Of a stretch of 11,962 nucleotides of DNA, positions 1 to 6,657 are shown piece by piece. The notes under the pieces were generated by a model. The model saw only the letters and a list, made by a program, of their open reading frames with translations. It made no database searches and had not been told where the DNA came from. This DNA is from Cyclobacteriaceae bacterium. Its GTDB lineage: Bacteria; Bacteroidota; Bacteroidia; Cytophagales; Cyclobacteriaceae. Every line of letters begins with the position of its first letter. The first letter of the stretch is position 1. The stretch spans positions 1 to 11,962 of the forward strand of contig JAOTYN010000074.1 of NCBI GenBank assembly GCA_029861825.1. The letters run 5' to 3'. The position numbers were made by a program, and so were the translations under genes.

Positions 1-174
1 ACGTGCAAATGCGTTTGATATATTGGTGTGATAATTGTTGGTTTGTTCCTGTGTCATCTCACGTTCAATCCGGGCTGTCCTTCGGGCTATTTCCTCCTTA
101 ACGGGGTCGTAATAACGAGGTTCAAAGTTAAACCGTTTATTGGTGGGAGTACGAAACAATGACGGAAATTTCAT
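1..174 (-). CDS. Small conserved flavobacterial protein, N-terminal part (runs off left edge)
   Basis: The minus strand has an open frame of 58 codons from an ATG (174-172) to the window edge, so the C-terminus is missing. The translation begins MKFPSLFRTP and contains RFNFEPRYYDP at residues 14-24, followed by a strongly charged, probably helical stretch (KEEIARRTARIEREM). The F-x-PRYYD pattern resembles short Flavobacteriia proteins that databases often label 'riboflavin synthase subunit beta', a name with no evident enzymatic basis. From memory these tend to lie near ribH and mutL, which would be to the left here if synteny holds. There is no signal peptide or membrane segment. It diverges from the GH3 gene across a 93-base AT-rich spacer. 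Function is unknown; the reading frame is well supported, the family assignment is by recollection of the motif. Confidence 0.72.
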   Translation of the reverse strand, partial: MKFPSLFRTPTNKRFNFEPRYYDPVKEEIARRTARIEREMTQEQTNNYHTNISNAFAR

Positions 175-205
175 ATTTTATATTAAATATGTCTAATTTT
201 ATTGT

Positions 206-213
206 TATATTTG
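206..213 (+). promoter_or_regulatory. Bacteroidota-type -7 element (TATATTTG) upstream of the GH3 gene
   Basis: TATATTTG fits the Bacteroidota sigma-A -7 consensus TAnnTTTG exactly and lies 55 bases before the ATG at 268, which would give a leader of roughly 45-50 bases. No clear TTG/TTTG -33 element is present about 19 bases further up, so this is a partial match in an AT-rich spacer. A purine-rich TGAAGG lies about 8 bases before the start codon. Confidence 0.4.
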
Positions 214-267
214 ATTATAGCTAAAATAGTATTTATCTAATAATTACTATATCTTGAAGGCTATTTT

Positions 268-3216
268 ATGTCTTTAAAATACATATTTACCGCTTTTTGT
301 TGTGTTTTTTTTATTAACGAGTTGTCGGCACAACAAGTTTACCGGTCCTCAACGGAGGAGCGGTGGGTAGATAGCGTATACCAAAACTTGAGTGAAGATC
401 AGCGTATTGGTCAGCTGTTCATGGTGGCCGCCTATTCCAATAAAAGCCCCGATCACCAGAAAGCCATTGAAAAGCTGATCAAACAATATCATTTGGGTGG
501 ATTGATCTTTATGCAGGGTGGACCTGTACGCCAAGTTCGCCTCACCAATCACTTTCAGCAACTTTCTAAAGTACCCTTGTTTATTGCAATGGATGCCGAA
601 TGGGGCTTAGGCATGCGATTGGACAGCACCATCAGCTATCCCCGGCAAATGACGCTGGGGGCTATAAGCGATAACCAGGAAATTTATCGTATGGGTGAAG
701 AAATTGCCCTGCAATGTCGGAGATTAGGAGTACATATCAACTTTGCTCCTGTGGTAGACATTAACACTAATCCCGATAACCCCGTAATAGGGTCTCGATC
801 CTTTGGCCAGAACAAACACAACGTGGCCCAGAAAGGACTGGCTTACATGAGAGGCTTAGAATCTCAAGGGATCATGGCCAATGCCAAGCACTTCCCCGGA
901 CATGGAGATACGGGTAAGGACTCCCATTACACGCTTCCTGTAATTCAACACAACCGCCAGAGGCTGAAGGATGAAGAACTTTATCCCTTCCAGAAGCTGG
1001 TTGATAACGGGCTTCGCAGTACCATGGTAGCCCATTTGCATATCCCTGCTTTGGATCCGGTACCAAACCGCGCGGCCACCTTGTCGCCAAAAGTGATTAA
1101 TGGTGTCCTACGAGAGGAAATGAACTTCAAGGGATTGGTCTTCACCGACGCCCTTAATATGAAAGGGGTTACTCAGTTTTTTAAACCTGGAGATATAGAA
1201 GTACAGGCATTGTTAGCGGGTAATGACGTTTTACTTTTTTCAGAAGATGTTCCGGCGGCGGTACGCCAGATTAAAGCAGCGATGACCCAGGAAAAACTGG
1301 ATGATAAGCTACTGGAAGAAAAAGTCAAAAAAATCCTTAAAGCGAAGTACCAAGCAGGACTGAATCAATATCAACCCGCTAATCCGGACAATCTGCATCG
1401 ATATTTGAATCGGCCGGAAGCGCAGTTGGTCAACCGCAGACTATACGAAAAGGCCCTGACCGTAGTCAACAATCGCCGGTCCAATATTCCCGTTAAAGTT
1501 TTGGATACTACATATTTTGCTTCCCTGACCATTGGTACTAATGGGAAAAATACCTTCCAAAAAAGGCTGAGCAAATATGCTTCATTCAACCACTATCAGC
1601 TGGGTAAAAATGCCAAGACCACCGCTGAGTATGAAAAGTTCTTAACAAAGTTGGAAAACTTCAACCAAGTGGTGGTAGGTTTGCACAACCTCAATAATTC
1701 TCGGTCCAGGAAATACGGCATCAACCTAAAGGATATCGAATTCATCAAGCAACTGCAGAAGAGGACCAACGTGATCGTGGTGGTATTCGGCAATCCCTAC
1801 AGCCTTCAATATCTACAAGACATCGATCACTTGATCTGTGCTTACGAAGATAAAGAAATTACCCACGATGTAGTTCCTCAGTTGATCTTTGGAGCCATTG
1901 GAGCCAATGGCAGTTTACCAGTGAGTTCTGGGAGCTTAACAGCAGGTCAGGGTCACACTACCGCGCCTCTGAAGCGACTGGGATATGACTTGCCGGAAAG
2001 TGTGGGTATGGACTCCAGAGTGCTGGCACGAATTGACGCCATTGCAGAAGAGGCCATAAGAGATCAGGCTACGCCGGGTTGTCAGGTGTTGGTGGCTCGC
2101 AAAGGAAAAGTCATTTTCGAGAAATCCTATGGTTATTTCACCTACGACAGCCTTAATGCTGTTACAGACGAGACTTTGTACGACATAGCCAGTATCACTA
2201 AAGTTATGGCCACCTTACAGGCGGTGATGTTCCTGGAAGAACGGGGAGTGATAGACATTAACAATAAAGCTTCATCCTATTTACCGGAGCTGCAGGAGAG
2301 TAATAAGAAGAATATTTACATCAGGGATTTGCTTACCCATCAAGCGGGGCTACTGCCCTTCATACCTTTTTGGAGACGTACCATTGATGAGGTAGGGTTA
2401 AAACCGGAAATTTACAGCGCCTTTCCCGAACAGAATTTTCAAAATCAGATCTCCTTAGGACTGTATAGCATCAACTCCTTGCAAGATAGTTTGTGGCACT
2501 GGACCATAGATTCCAAATTGCGGCCCTCCCGTTTCCGCAGGGGAAGCCACTATACTTATAAGTATAGCGACATGGGATTTTATATCCTGAAAAAACTCAC
2601 TGAAAATTACCTGAATCAGCCTATTGAACAGTTTCTGGAGCAAAATTACTACCGGCCGTTAGGGTTAACCACCATGACCTATTTGCCACTATGTAAATTC
2701 CCTTTGGAAAGAATAGCACCCACCGAGGACGACAAATATTTCAGGAATGCTTTAATTTGCGGCACGGTACATGATCAGGGCGCTGCCATGTTTGGGGGTA
2801 TAGCGGGTCATGCCGGTATTTTCAGTAACGCCACCGACTTGGCGATAATGGCTCAAATGAATTTACAGGATGGCTACTACGGAGGAGCTCGTTATCTCCA
2901 GAACGGAACTCTGTCGAAGTTCACCCGACAGCAATCCTCGAAAAACCGTCGGGGGTTGGGTTGGGACAAACCGGAACGTAGCGGTCGCCCGGGACCTACT
3001 TCCCGATATGCCAGTACCCAAAGCTACGGACACACCGGATTTACCGGTACTTCAGTTTGGGTAGATCCGGAATTCGACCTGGTCTATGTTTTCTTATCCA
3101 ACAGGATCCATCCTAAGGCCAATAATTTTAAACTAATTAAAAGTAACATACGTACAAGGATTCAGGACGCTATCTATGAATCCATGTGGAGTTATAGAAA
3201 GGCAAATAAAAGCTGA
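268..3216 (+). CDS. Secreted NagZ-type GH3 beta-N-acetylglucosaminidase fused to an AmiE/beta-lactamase-fold serine hydrolase
   Basis: This 982-residue protein carries two enzymes. Residues 1-21 form a type I signal peptide (cleavage likely after LSA), placing it in the periplasm. Residues ~35-365 are a GH3 NagZ domain: KHFPGHGDT at 207-215 followed by D218-S-H220, the NagZ Asp/His dyad that acts as acid/base, and VFTDALNMKG with predicted nucleophile D294. Residues ~385-560 look like a GH3 C-terminal alpha/beta domain. Residues ~580-970 are a PF00144 serine hydrolase with S642-x-x-K645, Y766-S-D768 (Y-x-N position) and H922-T-G924 (KTG position). In Bacillus, secreted NagZ and AmiE, an amidase of this fold, act in sequence on muropeptides, so the fusion probably removes GlcNAc and then the stem peptide. 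The second activity is inferred; esterase or peptidase remains possible. bshA follows its stop after one base. Confidence 0.92.
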   Translation: MSLKYIFTAFCCVFFINELSAQQVYRSSTEERWVDSVYQNLSEDQRIGQLFMVAAYSNKSPDHQKAIEKLIKQYHLGGLIFMQGGPVRQVRLTNHFQQLSKVPLFIAMDAEWGLGMRLDSTISYPRQMTLGAISDNQEIYRMGEEIALQCRRLGVHINFAPVVDINTNPDNPVIGSRSFGQNKHNVAQKGLAYMRGLESQGIMANAKHFPGHGDTGKDSHYTLPVIQHNRQRLKDEELYPFQKLVDNGLRSTMVAHLHIPALDPVPNRAATLSPKVINGVLREEMNFKGLVFTDALNMKGVTQFFKPGDIEVQALLAGNDVLLFSEDVPAAVRQIKAAMTQEKLDDKLLEEKVKKILKAKYQAGLNQYQPANPDNLHRYLNRPEAQLVNRRLYEKALTVVNNRRSNIPVKVLDTTYFASLTIGTNGKNTFQKRLSKYASFNHYQLGKNAKTTAEYEKFLTKLENFNQVVVGLHNLNNSRSRKYGINLKDIEFIKQLQKRTNVIVVVFGNPYSLQYLQDIDHLICAYEDKEITHDVVPQLIFGAIGANGSLPVSSGSLTAGQGHTTAPLKRLGYDLPESVGMDSRVLARIDAIAEEAIRDQATPGCQVLVARKGKVIFEKSYGYFTYDSLNAVTDETLYDIASITKVMATLQAVMFLEERGVIDINNKASSYLPELQESNKKNIYIRDLLTHQAGLLPFIPFWRRTIDEVGLKPEIYSAFPEQNFQNQISLGLYSINSLQDSLWHWTIDSKLRPSRFRRGSHYTYKYSDMGFYILKKLTENYLNQPIEQFLEQNYYRPLGLTTMTYLPLCKFPLERIAPTEDDKYFRNALICGTVHDQGAAMFGGIAGHAGIFSNATDLAIMAQMNLQDGYYGGARYLQNGTLSKFTRQQSSKNRRGLGWDKPERSGRPGPTSRYASTQSYGHTGFTGTSVWVDPEFDLVYVFLSNRIHPKANNFKLIKSNIRTRIQDAIYESMWSYRKANKS

Positions 3217-3217
3217 C

Positions 3218-4357
3218 ATGAAGATAGGCATTGTTTGTTATCCCACCTTTGGAGGAAGCGGAGTGGTAGCAACGGAATTGGGAATTGCTCTGGCTAAAAA
3301 GGGACACAAAGTACATTTCATCACTTACTCACAGCCCACACGCCTTGATTTTTTCAACAAGAATCTTTTCTACCATCAGGTTGAAGTACCTAGCTATCCC
3401 CTTTTTCAATATCCTCCATACGAGCTGGCTTTAGCCAGTCAGTTGGTAACGGTAATAAAGAACGAGTCGCTGGATTTGTTGCATGTACACTATGCCATCC
3501 CACATGCCTCTGCGGCTTATTTGGCTAAGCAGATTTTGCGTTCCGAAGGAATGGATATCCCCGTCATCACCACCTTACACGGTACCGACATCACCTTGGT
3601 AGGCAAAGATGCCTCCTACGAGCCGGTGGTAACTTTCAGTATTAATCAGTCCGACGGAGTAACCGCCGTTTCCGAAAATTTAAGGGAGGACACCTATAGC
3701 CATTTCAAGATCAGTAAAGATATTCAGGTAATCCCCAATTTTATCGATCTACAGCGCTTCAAAAGGCAAAAAAAGGATCATTTCAAAAAGGCTATTGCTC
3801 CTGAAGGAGAAAAACTAATTGTCCATACGTCCAATTTCAGGAAAGTAAAGCGAGTAGAAGATGTGGTCAAGGTATTTCACAACATACGCCAGCACCTCAG
3901 TGCACGATTACTTTTGGTAGGTGACGGGCCGGAACGCAATCATATTGAAAATCTCTGTAAAGAACTGGGAAGTTGCGATGATGTGCGCTTTCTGGGTAAG
4001 CTGGAAGCTGTTGAAGAGGTCTTGTCGGTATCGGATCTGTTTCTGATCCCTTCAGAAAAAGAAAGTTTCGGGTTAGCGGCTCTGGAGGCCATGGCCTGCG
4101 AAGTACCGGTAATTTCCAGTAACACCGGAGGTTTGCCAGAACTGATGGTCGATGGTAAAACGGGTTTCGTATGTCGAGTAGGCGATATAGAGGACATGAC
4201 CACGAAAGCCTTAACGGTGCTTAGTGACGACCACCTCCCCTCCTTTAAAGCGCATGCTTTGGCCCGGGCACAGGAATTTGATGTGGAGCGGATCTTGCCA
4301 ATTTATGAGGACTTCTACAACAAAATTCTGGAGCAGGCCACTAAGCCCATCTCGTAG
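3218..4357 (+). CDS. bshA: N-acetyl-alpha-D-glucosaminyl L-malate synthase BshA (bacillithiol biosynthesis)
   Basis: A 379-residue cytosolic GT4 retaining glycosyltransferase that transfers GlcNAc from UDP-GlcNAc to L-malate, the first step of bacillithiol synthesis. The N-terminus MKIGIVCYPTFGGSG with ATELG is characteristic of BshA. Other hallmarks are HVHYAIPHA (89-97), TLHGTDITLVG (119-129), VIPNFID (171-177), the SNFRKVKR donor-site loop (205-212), VGDGPER (234-240), and the GT4 E-x7-E pair E282/E290 in KESFGLAALE, followed by NTGGLPE. Length matches the family. The frame is open upstream to an ATG at 3176, but the ATG at 3218 gives the canonical start and avoids a 41-base overlap with the preceding gene. 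Only one base separates it from the NagZ-fusion stop, so the two are very likely co-transcribed and perhaps translationally coupled. bshB and bshC are not in the window. Confidence 0.95.
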   Translation: MKIGIVCYPTFGGSGVVATELGIALAKKGHKVHFITYSQPTRLDFFNKNLFYHQVEVPSYPLFQYPPYELALASQLVTVIKNESLDLLHVHYAIPHASAAYLAKQILRSEGMDIPVITTLHGTDITLVGKDASYEPVVTFSINQSDGVTAVSENLREDTYSHFKISKDIQVIPNFIDLQRFKRQKKDHFKKAIAPEGEKLIVHTSNFRKVKRVEDVVKVFHNIRQHLSARLLLVGDGPERNHIENLCKELGSCDDVRFLGKLEAVEEVLSVSDLFLIPSEKESFGLAALEAMACEVPVISSNTGGLPELMVDGKTGFVCRVGDIEDMTTKALTVLSDDHLPSFKAHALARAQEFDVERILPIYEDFYNKILEQATKPIS

Positions 4358-4388
4358 TCTGAAATATTCAAATAATCTACGATTTTTT
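4352..4388 (+). terminator. Possible intrinsic terminator overlapping the bshA stop codon
   Basis: TCGTAG (4352-4357, including the TAG stop) pairs with CTACGA (4377-4382), which is followed directly by six T residues (4383-4388). Inside, TGAA (4360-4363) pairs with TTCA (4367-4370) around an ATA loop. The stem is short, has an asymmetric internal loop and low GC, so termination may be partial. It would separate the nagZ-bshA unit from the hydroxylase gene. Confidence 0.4.
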
Positions 4389-4410
4389 ATGGTTAAAGCT
4401 GTTTATCAAC

Positions 4411-4418
4411 TAAATTTG
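4411..4418 (+). promoter_or_regulatory. Bacteroidota-type -7 element (TAAATTTG) upstream of the hydroxylase gene
   Basis: TAAATTTG matches TAnnTTTG exactly and lies 27 bases before the ATG at 4445, giving a short leader of about 20 bases. It falls just after the candidate bshA terminator, consistent with an independent transcription unit. No convincing -33 TTG is visible, so confidence is moderate. Confidence 0.42.
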
Positions 4419-4444
4419 TGGGACTATAGTAAATCAACGGAATT

Positions 4445-5083
4445 ATGAGTGATCACAGTAATGCTAGGAAACCTCAAAATCGGGGGACAAAAGTTCTTTT
4501 CAAGAATCCCATAATTGAAAGATTGAGCCGTACTAATTCCGCCGTTCCGGTGAGCATATTTCTAGGGTTCTCTACCTTCTTAATGGCTTGGGGCTACACC
4601 TATTCCAGCCTTTCTGCTTGGACGCAAACCGCGGTATTCCTTTTTGGTTTGATCTTGTTCTCCTTTGTAGAATATTTGGTACACCGATACGTTTTTCACA
4701 TGATTACCAATACTAAATTAAGGGAGAAAATCCAGTATGCCTTTCATGGAGTGCATCATGAATTCCCCAAAGACACCTCAAGATTGGCCATGCCACCGGT
4801 GATCAGTGTGGTAATTGTGACCTTGTTGTTTCTGATTTTTAGATTCACTATCGGGGAGTACACTTTCGGATTCCTTCCGGGCTTTATTACAGGATATTCC
4901 CTGTACCTCCTGGTGCACTATATTGTGCATGCATATCAACCTCCCAAGAATTTTTTCAAGACCCTATGGATCCATCACGGTATCCATCATTACAAAGATC
5001 ATGAACGGGCATTTGGAGTTTCCTCTCCGCTGTGGGACTACATTTTTAGAACTATGCCTAAAAAAACAAAAGTCACTAAATAG
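4445..5083 (+). CDS. Membrane fatty-acid hydroxylase / sterol desaturase superfamily protein
   Basis: A 212-residue integral membrane di-iron oxygenase of the PF04116 superfamily. The histidine clusters appear in order: HRYVFH (80-85), HGVHH (101-105), HYIVH (158-162), and HHGIHH (177-182) plus H186 in KDHERAFGVSSPLWD. Hydrophobic segments at about 34-54, 61-78, 116-134 and 142-161 would place the histidines on the cytoplasmic face. The pattern and length resemble the C-terminal catalytic part of FA2H/Scs7-type lipid 2-hydroxylases more than carotenoid hydroxylases of the CrtZ type, which are shorter. Bacteroidota make sphingolipids and sulfonolipids, so hydroxylation of such an acyl chain is a reasonable guess, but the substrate cannot be read from the sequence. 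No N-terminal cytochrome b5 domain is present. It seems monocistronic, with its own -7 element and a strong hairpin downstream. Confidence 0.88.
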   Translation: MSDHSNARKPQNRGTKVLFKNPIIERLSRTNSAVPVSIFLGFSTFLMAWGYTYSSLSAWTQTAVFLFGLILFSFVEYLVHRYVFHMITNTKLREKIQYAFHGVHHEFPKDTSRLAMPPVISVVIVTLLFLIFRFTIGEYTFGFLPGFITGYSLYLLVHYIVHAYQPPKNFFKTLWIHHGIHHYKDHERAFGVSSPLWDYIFRTMPKKTKVTK

Positions 5084-5105
5084 TGACTTAATAGACAGAT
5101 ACTAT

Positions 5106-5148
5106 AAATAATGAGGACTGCTTAACAGCAGTCCTTGTTTATTTTATA
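5106..5148. terminator. Shared (bidirectional) hairpin terminator between convergent genes
   Basis: AGGACTGC (5114-5121) and GCAGTCCT (5128-5135) form a perfect 8-base-pair stem around a TTAACA loop. It can be extended by two wobble pairs and A-T pairs into the flanking AT-rich arms. The plus side continues TGTTTATTTT. It sits between the hydroxylase stop (5083) and the stop of the convergent lipoprotein gene (5163) and can serve both; the T-tract is better on the plus strand. Confidence 0.85.
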
Positions 5149-5162
5149 ACAAACGCAATTTC

Positions 5163-5300
5163 TTATGACTTGATATCCTGAGGTTGTTCAGCAGTTTTCT
5201 CCACGGGTTGCTTGGAGTAGGTAGGACAAGACCGTTGGGTACAACTTGTTGCGAACAAGAACATAAGCACACCAAATACAACTGTTAACGACTTTTTCAT
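5163..5300 (-). CDS. Small lipoprotein, 45 residues
   Basis: A 45-residue minus-strand frame from ATG at 5300 to TAA at 5163. The N-terminus MKKSLTVVFGVLMFLFATSC is a lipoprotein signal peptide: two lysines, a hydrophobic core and a lipobox-like ATS-C20. The predicted mature peptide is only 26 residues, starting CTQRSCPTYSK and ending in a polar, Glu/Gln-rich tail. It has a second cysteine at position 25. Small lipoproteins with a Cys-Pro-Thr-Tyr-type motif are common in Flavobacteriia and uncharacterised. The frame is short, but the signal peptide, lipobox, stop just before the shared terminator and orientation make it a credible gene. A TATATTTG element on its strand lies at 5418-5411 (about 110 bases upstream), and a one-mismatch TATAATTG at 5338-5331 would give a shorter leader. 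It is easily missed because of its size. Confidence 0.8.
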   Translation of the reverse strand: MKKSLTVVFGVLMFLFATSCTQRSCPTYSKQPVEKTAEQPQDIKS

Positions 5301-5550
5301 TTTAATGAAGCTTTTTTACCTATTTAACACCAATTATACTACCTAAATTATAAACATTAATTTGCTTAACATAGTATAATATATTGTTTATTTTTCAAGA
5401 ATTAATGCATCAAATATAGGAATAAAACCCTGTCAGTTTATGTTAATAGTGGCAAATTTAGTACATGGATATGTAAATGCCTTCAATTCAAAAACGGCTC
5501 CTTTTCCTTTATTTTGAACATAATTCCCCGATAACAGGTTCTATTAACGT
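5301..5550. other. AT-rich divergent intergenic spacer, 250 bases
   Basis: This spacer separates the lipoprotein gene (minus) from the VWA operon (plus) and should hold both promoters. On the minus strand TATATTTG (5418-5411) matches the -7 consensus exactly, and TATAATTG (5338-5331) matches with one mismatch. On the plus strand only a shortened TATTTTG (5510-5516), about 35 bases before the VWA start, is suggestive. No RNA gene, strong hairpin or additional convincing frame was seen. Confidence 0.5.
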
Positions 5551-6648
5551 ATGAAAGGTTACCGATTCAGCCAGTTTATACCTCCAGAAAAATCCGGCAA
5601 GGCCAGTTTTGAGGATTTGCTCAAGATCTTCATGCAAATGATGGTGATCACCTCCGGAGATGTAGCGGAAACTTTGCAGTGGTTAGTGGAAGTGGATAAA
5701 CAACATAATCTAACCGACGACAAGTACGGGATCGGCGATTTTATTGAAGACTTAAAAAGAAAGGGCTATTTAGAGGAAAACCCCGTCAAAGGTAGCCTCA
5801 CTTTAACGGCTAAAAGCGAACAGCAGATCCGGCGTTCGGCCCTGGAGGAGATTTTCGGAAAGCTGAAAAAGTCCGGTAAAGGCGAACATCATACCCGGTT
5901 TACTGGTACCGGTGATGAAGTGGGTACGGATCGTCGTAATTTCGAGTTTGGCGATGCCCCGGAGCAGATCGCTTTAACCGACTCTTTAAAAAACGCTCAG
6001 ATCCATCATGGGACTAGCGATTTCATGCTTACCCAGGACGACCTTGAAGTGGTCGACAATGAATTCAAGACCCAAAGCTCCACCGTTTTGATGATCGATA
6101 TTTCCCATTCCATGATCTTGTACGGGGAAGACCGCATTACCCCCGCCAAGAAAGTGGCGATGGCACTGTCGGAACTTATCACTACCAAATACCCGAAAGA
6201 TACCCTGGACATTCTGGTATTTGGCAATGACGCCTGGCAGATCAACATCAAGGACCTCCCTTATCTAAAGGTAGGTCCCTATCATACCAATACGGTGGCA
6301 GGGTTGGAACTGGCCATGGATATACTTAGGCGCAAGAAAAATAAGAACAAGCAGATCTTTATGATTACCGATGGGAAGCCCACCTGTATCAAGCAAGGCA
6401 TAAAATACTATAAGAACAGTTTCGGATTAGATGGCAAGATCCTTCGTAAAACCTTGAACCTGGCCATCCAATGTCGCAAGCTGAGTATTCCCATAACCAC
6501 TTTCATGATTGCCAGCGACCCTTACTTGCAGCGATTTGTGCGGGAGTTCACACAGGCCAACAATGGCAATGCTTACTACAGCAGTTTAAAAGGGTTAGGA
6601 CATTTGGTGTTTGAAGATTACAGAAGGAATCGTAGGAAGAACTTTTAA
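5551..6648 (+). CDS. Soluble VWA-domain protein, partner of a MoxR/chelatase-type AAA+ ATPase
   Basis: A 365-residue protein without signal peptide or membrane segment. Residues 1-175 are an N-terminal region without a recognised domain, partly helical (for example FEDLLKIFMQMM at 20-31) and with charged linkers. Residues ~176-350 are a von Willebrand A domain with a complete MIDAS: D183-x-S185-x-S187 in MIDISHSM, T246 or T248 in YHTNTVAG, and D274 in MITDGKPT. It should therefore bind a divalent metal. The C-terminus is basic (DYRRNRRKNF). The VWA is of the metal-chelatase D-subunit kind, and the next gene, 9 bases on, encodes the matching I-subunit-like ATPase; such pairs form ring complexes that remodel a third component. 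It lacks the membrane anchors of Bat-type VWA proteins, so it should act in the cytosol. It is the first gene of a four-gene unit. The specific target is unknown. Confidence 0.88.
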   Translation: MKGYRFSQFIPPEKSGKASFEDLLKIFMQMMVITSGDVAETLQWLVEVDKQHNLTDDKYGIGDFIEDLKRKGYLEENPVKGSLTLTAKSEQQIRRSALEEIFGKLKKSGKGEHHTRFTGTGDEVGTDRRNFEFGDAPEQIALTDSLKNAQIHHGTSDFMLTQDDLEVVDNEFKTQSSTVLMIDISHSMILYGEDRITPAKKVAMALSELITTKYPKDTLDILVFGNDAWQINIKDLPYLKVGPYHTNTVAGLELAMDILRRKKNKNKQIFMITDGKPTCIKQGIKYYKNSFGLDGKILRKTLNLAIQCRKLSIPITTFMIASDPYLQRFVREFTQANNGNAYYSSLKGLGHLVFEDYRRNRRKNF

Positions 6649-6657
6649 ATTACTAGC

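Noticed and set aside
349..3064. Several open frames on both strands within the glycosidase gene (for example 872-1090 minus, 1371-1589 minus, 2870-3064 plus)
   Set aside because: They are short, have no recognisable motifs and lie in other frames of a well-supported 982-residue coding region.
2005..3216. Beta-lactamase antibiotic resistance gene
   Set aside because: The serine-hydrolase domain is fused to NagZ, carries YSD and HTG rather than the usual class C motifs, and fits a cell-wall amidase or peptidase role better.
3176..3217. Upstream ATG extending bshA by 14 residues
   Set aside because: The extension would overlap the glycosidase end by 41 bases and precedes the canonical BshA N-terminus MKIGIVCYPTFGGSG, so the ATG at 3218 is preferred.
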